This document shows, piece after piece, positions 62,646 through 64,000 of a DNA stretch of 64,000 nucleotides. The stretch spans positions 65,960 to 129,959 of the forward strand of contig JAZUBQ010000020.1 of NCBI GenBank assembly GCA_045638525.1, in the 5' to 3' direction. Under the pieces are notes generated by a model. The model saw nothing but the letters and a program-made list of their open reading frames with translations, was not told where the DNA came from and did no database searches. This DNA comes from SIG452 sp045638525. GTDB lineage: Bacteria; Bacillota; Clostridia; UMGS1840. A program made the position numbers and the translations under genes. Every line of letters starts with the position of its first letter. Position 1 is the stretch's first letter.

Positions 62646-63449
62646 TTATAATTTTTTATCTTTTTTATATACCAGCAATTCGAATGAAATGGTGACTTCA
62701 AATTCAGAAAGGGAATGGATTTTTTCCAAATCTTCTTTTTTTGTCCGATAATAATAGGGAGTCATTTGGAATAAATTTAAAATATCTTCCTTAGAATTTA
62801 AAAAGATTTTTTCTTCAATTCGTACAACTTTTTCAAATGTGAAATTTGGCAGTTCATAAGCTTTTAACTGGTTTTTATACGGTTTTTCGTAGATCACATT
62901 TTTCAGTTCCAATAAGTGATTTTCACCGGGGATTCCTAAAATCATAATTCCATTCTTTTTTAGTACACGATGGAATTCATCCCCTGCATAGGGAGCAAAT
63001 AAGCTAAATAGCAAATCGGTACTTTCACTTTGAAGTGGTAAATCAAATAAACTTGCGGCAATGTATGTGATATTTTTATTTTTTGGTGCAGCTTTTTGCA
63101 AGGCGGATTTTGAAATGTCAACTCCAATAATCGTTCTTCTATCGTTTGATGCACCTTCTGTATAGTAACCTTCACCGCAACCGGCATCCAACACAGTTTT
63201 TGGATTATAATCATCAATTAATTGTATGAGCTCGTTTTTAAAAGCGCTGTAGTAACCTTTACTTAAAAACGAACTTCTCGCATCTACCATTAGTTTGTTA
63301 TCACCGGGCAGTTTTGAATTCATTTTATGAGAAAGCAAAAAGTTGACATATCCTTTTTTGGCAATATCGAAGCTATGATTGTGTTTACAAACATAAATTT
63401 TGTCATTTTGTTTAAAAATGTCTTCTTTGCAAACCGGACAAATTAACAT
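62646..63449 (-). CDS. RlmA-type 23S rRNA (guanine-N1)-methyltransferase
   Basis: 267 residues. N-terminal zinc-binding segment MLICPVCKEDIF, YVCKHNHSFDIAKKGYVNFL, then a SAM-dependent methyltransferase with VLDAGCGEGYYTE. This two-part build is that of RlmA(I)/RlmA(II), which methylate G745 or G748 of 23S rRNA; RlmA(II) contributes to tylosin resistance in producers. Which site is used cannot be decided here. The ATG at 63449 follows AAGGAGA; the frame open to 63596 only overlaps the divergent small gene. Confidence 0.88.
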   Translation of the reverse strand: MLICPVCKEDIFKQNDKIYVCKHNHSFDIAKKGYVNFLLSHKMNSKLPGDNKLMVDARSSFLSKGYYSAFKNELIQLIDDYNPKTVLDAGCGEGYYTEGASNDRRTIIGVDISKSALQKAAPKNKNITYIAASLFDLPLQSESTDLLFSLFAPYAGDEFHRVLKKNGIMILGIPGENHLLELKNVIYEKPYKNQLKAYELPNFTFEKVVRIEEKIFLNSKEDILNLFQMTPYYYRTKKEDLEKIHSLSEFEVTISFELLVYKKDKKL

Positions 63450-63494
63450 AAAAATTCTCCTTATTGTGCATACTGATTTTTGAGGTGATAACGT

Positions 63495-63644
63495 ATGAAA
63501 AAAAAGAAAAAGAAGCTTCCGAAGACCGAGGCGGTCATCCGCACTTTTATGGAAGGCGGCAAAAAAACAGATCCTCAAGGAAGCTATACCGGTCAACCTG
63601 TTGATGGGGAAACACAGCCTGTTCAGGATGCCGATGATTTATAA
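63495..63644 (+). CDS. 49-residue conserved hypothetical protein (PVQDADDL family)
   Basis: A Lys-rich start (MKKKKKKLPKTEAVIRTF) leads to GSYTGQPVDG and the end QPVQDADDL. From memory, short clostridial proteins with the YTG.P......PVQDADDL ending are common but uncharacterized. TGAGGTGA lies 6 nt before the ATG, and a terminator follows 7 nt after the stop, so it looks like a real single gene. Divergent from the methyltransferase gene. The very basic head and acidic tail suggest binding to nucleic acid or ribosome, but that is a guess. Confidence 0.7.
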   Translation: MKKKKKKLPKTEAVIRTFMEGGKKTDPQGSYTGQPVDGETQPVQDADDL

Positions 63645-63650
63645 TTTGAT

Positions 63651-63693
63651 AAAAATGCAGAAGCCTTTTACAACAAAATTGCTTCTGCATTTT
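63651..63693. terminator. Bidirectional terminator after the 49-residue gene
   Basis: AAAATGCAGAAGC and GCTTCTGCATTTT form a 13-bp stem with T-runs on both sides, shared with the convergent flavin reductase gene. Confidence 0.9.
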
Positions 63694-63694
63694 G

Positions 63695-64000
63695 TTATTT
63701 TTTTCTGTTCTTTTTCTTTTTGACGGAATATCCAAAGGTTCCTAATTGCTTTCCTAAACTGAAGTAGTTCCCGTGTGCATACGCCAGTAAATTGCATTTT
63801 TCGATTTCCAATTTACCATTCTTGTTAATACATTCTTCCGACACATCAGTTCCGACAATATCTGCCAAAAACATAGTGTGACTTCCCAAATCAACTGTTT
63901 CTGTTACCCTACACTCCAAATGAAGAGGGCACTCTGAGATCAAGCGGGCGGATACCTTTTCTGGGGGAATGCCCGTCAGATGCATTTCTTTTATTTTATC
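63695..64000 (-). CDS. Flavin reductase-like (FMN-binding split barrel) protein, C-terminal part
   Basis: The 101 codons seen run in from the window edge; the 5' end is outside. LTGIPPEKVSARLISECPLHLECRV, LGSHTMFLADIVG and LLAYAHGNYFSLGKQLGTFGYSVKKK match the C-terminal half of small clostridial flavin reductase-domain proteins that bind FMN. The frame continues past the ATG at 63985 with no stop (DKIKE before it), so that ATG is internal. Ends in a Lys/Arg-rich tail. Partner unknown. Confidence 0.8.
   Translation of the reverse strand, partial: DKIKEMHLTGIPPEKVSARLISECPLHLECRVTETVDLGSHTMFLADIVGTDVSEECINKNGKLEIEKCNLLAYAHGNYFSLGKQLGTFGYSVKKKKNRKK

Noticed and set aside
1..64000. CRISPR array or rRNA operon
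   Set aside because: No regularly spaced direct repeats and no rRNA-like sequence were seen on either strand.

Overview
The window is AT-rich chromosomal DNA from a Gram-positive anaerobe of the class Clostridia, not identified to species. Evidence for this is the smc-ftsY-UPF0182-proBA-obg gene order, strong GGAGG ribosome sites, near-consensus sigma-A promoters with 17-bp spacers, T-box control of pheST, S-layer-homology (SLH) proteins, BspA-like leucine-rich-repeat surface proteins, a CwlD-type amidase and a YlmC/YmxH-type protein. Cell-surface and housekeeping genes are mixed. There is no CRISPR array, phage or intact recombinase.

Layout. 1-2460: the start of an E2-like acyltransferase gene, then a tetrahydrofolate riboswitch driving folT-folC. 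2478-13726: one long plus-strand run of smc, ftsY, a UPF0182 membrane protein, an Elp3-like radical SAM protein, proB, proA and obgE. 13753-18049: guaB (IMP dehydrogenase close to the Tritrichomonas foetus enzyme), gap and an OFA-type transporter, each with its own promoter. 18187-20941: LOG protein, GNAT acetyltransferase, dtd, gamma-carbonic-anhydrase-like protein and a HAD hydrolase. 20977-24839: T-box(Phe)-pheS-pheT. 24867-33520 (minus): a 2133-residue secreted LRR/cysteine-peptidase protein, pyk and a MecA-like adaptor. 33807-35910: a two-component system. 35961-42302 (minus): a small unknown gene, a 1346-residue C-type-lectin protein and rlmD. 42557-46316: an orphan sugar-ABC ATPase, a Mn2+-type riboswitch with a YrbG-type exchanger, a PHP phosphoesterase, tRNA-Pro and a TSCPD protein. 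46338-53100 (minus): addA and addB. 53276-60284: a Tet(M)-like GTPase fused to a NYN nuclease domain, an MBL hydrolase, a CwlD-like amidase, a MATE transporter, a PRC-barrel protein and an SLH protein. 60334-64000: a second SLH protein, an RlmA-type methyltransferase, a 49-residue conserved peptide and a partial flavin reductase.

Most notable points. (1) The LRR surface protein carries a papain-like peptidase whose active-site residues are in permuted order: His1705 and Asn1735 come before Cys2022. (2) The 3' end of rlmD appears to have been captured by an insertion of about 4.5 kb. RlmD gained a new C-terminal extension, the lectin gene starts on the rlmD stop codon (ATGA), and a remnant of the original rlmD end survives 4.5 kb away, directly in front of the small gene that was probably its old operon partner. 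(3) A ribosome-protection-type GTPase is fused to a Rae1/YacP-like NYN domain and lacks the tetracycline-displacing loop. Smaller points are a short-armed SMC, an AddB without a Walker A motif, a Mn2+-type riboswitch on a YrbG exchanger gene, and a 40-nt palindrome that buries a ribosome site in front of an 18-codon ORF.
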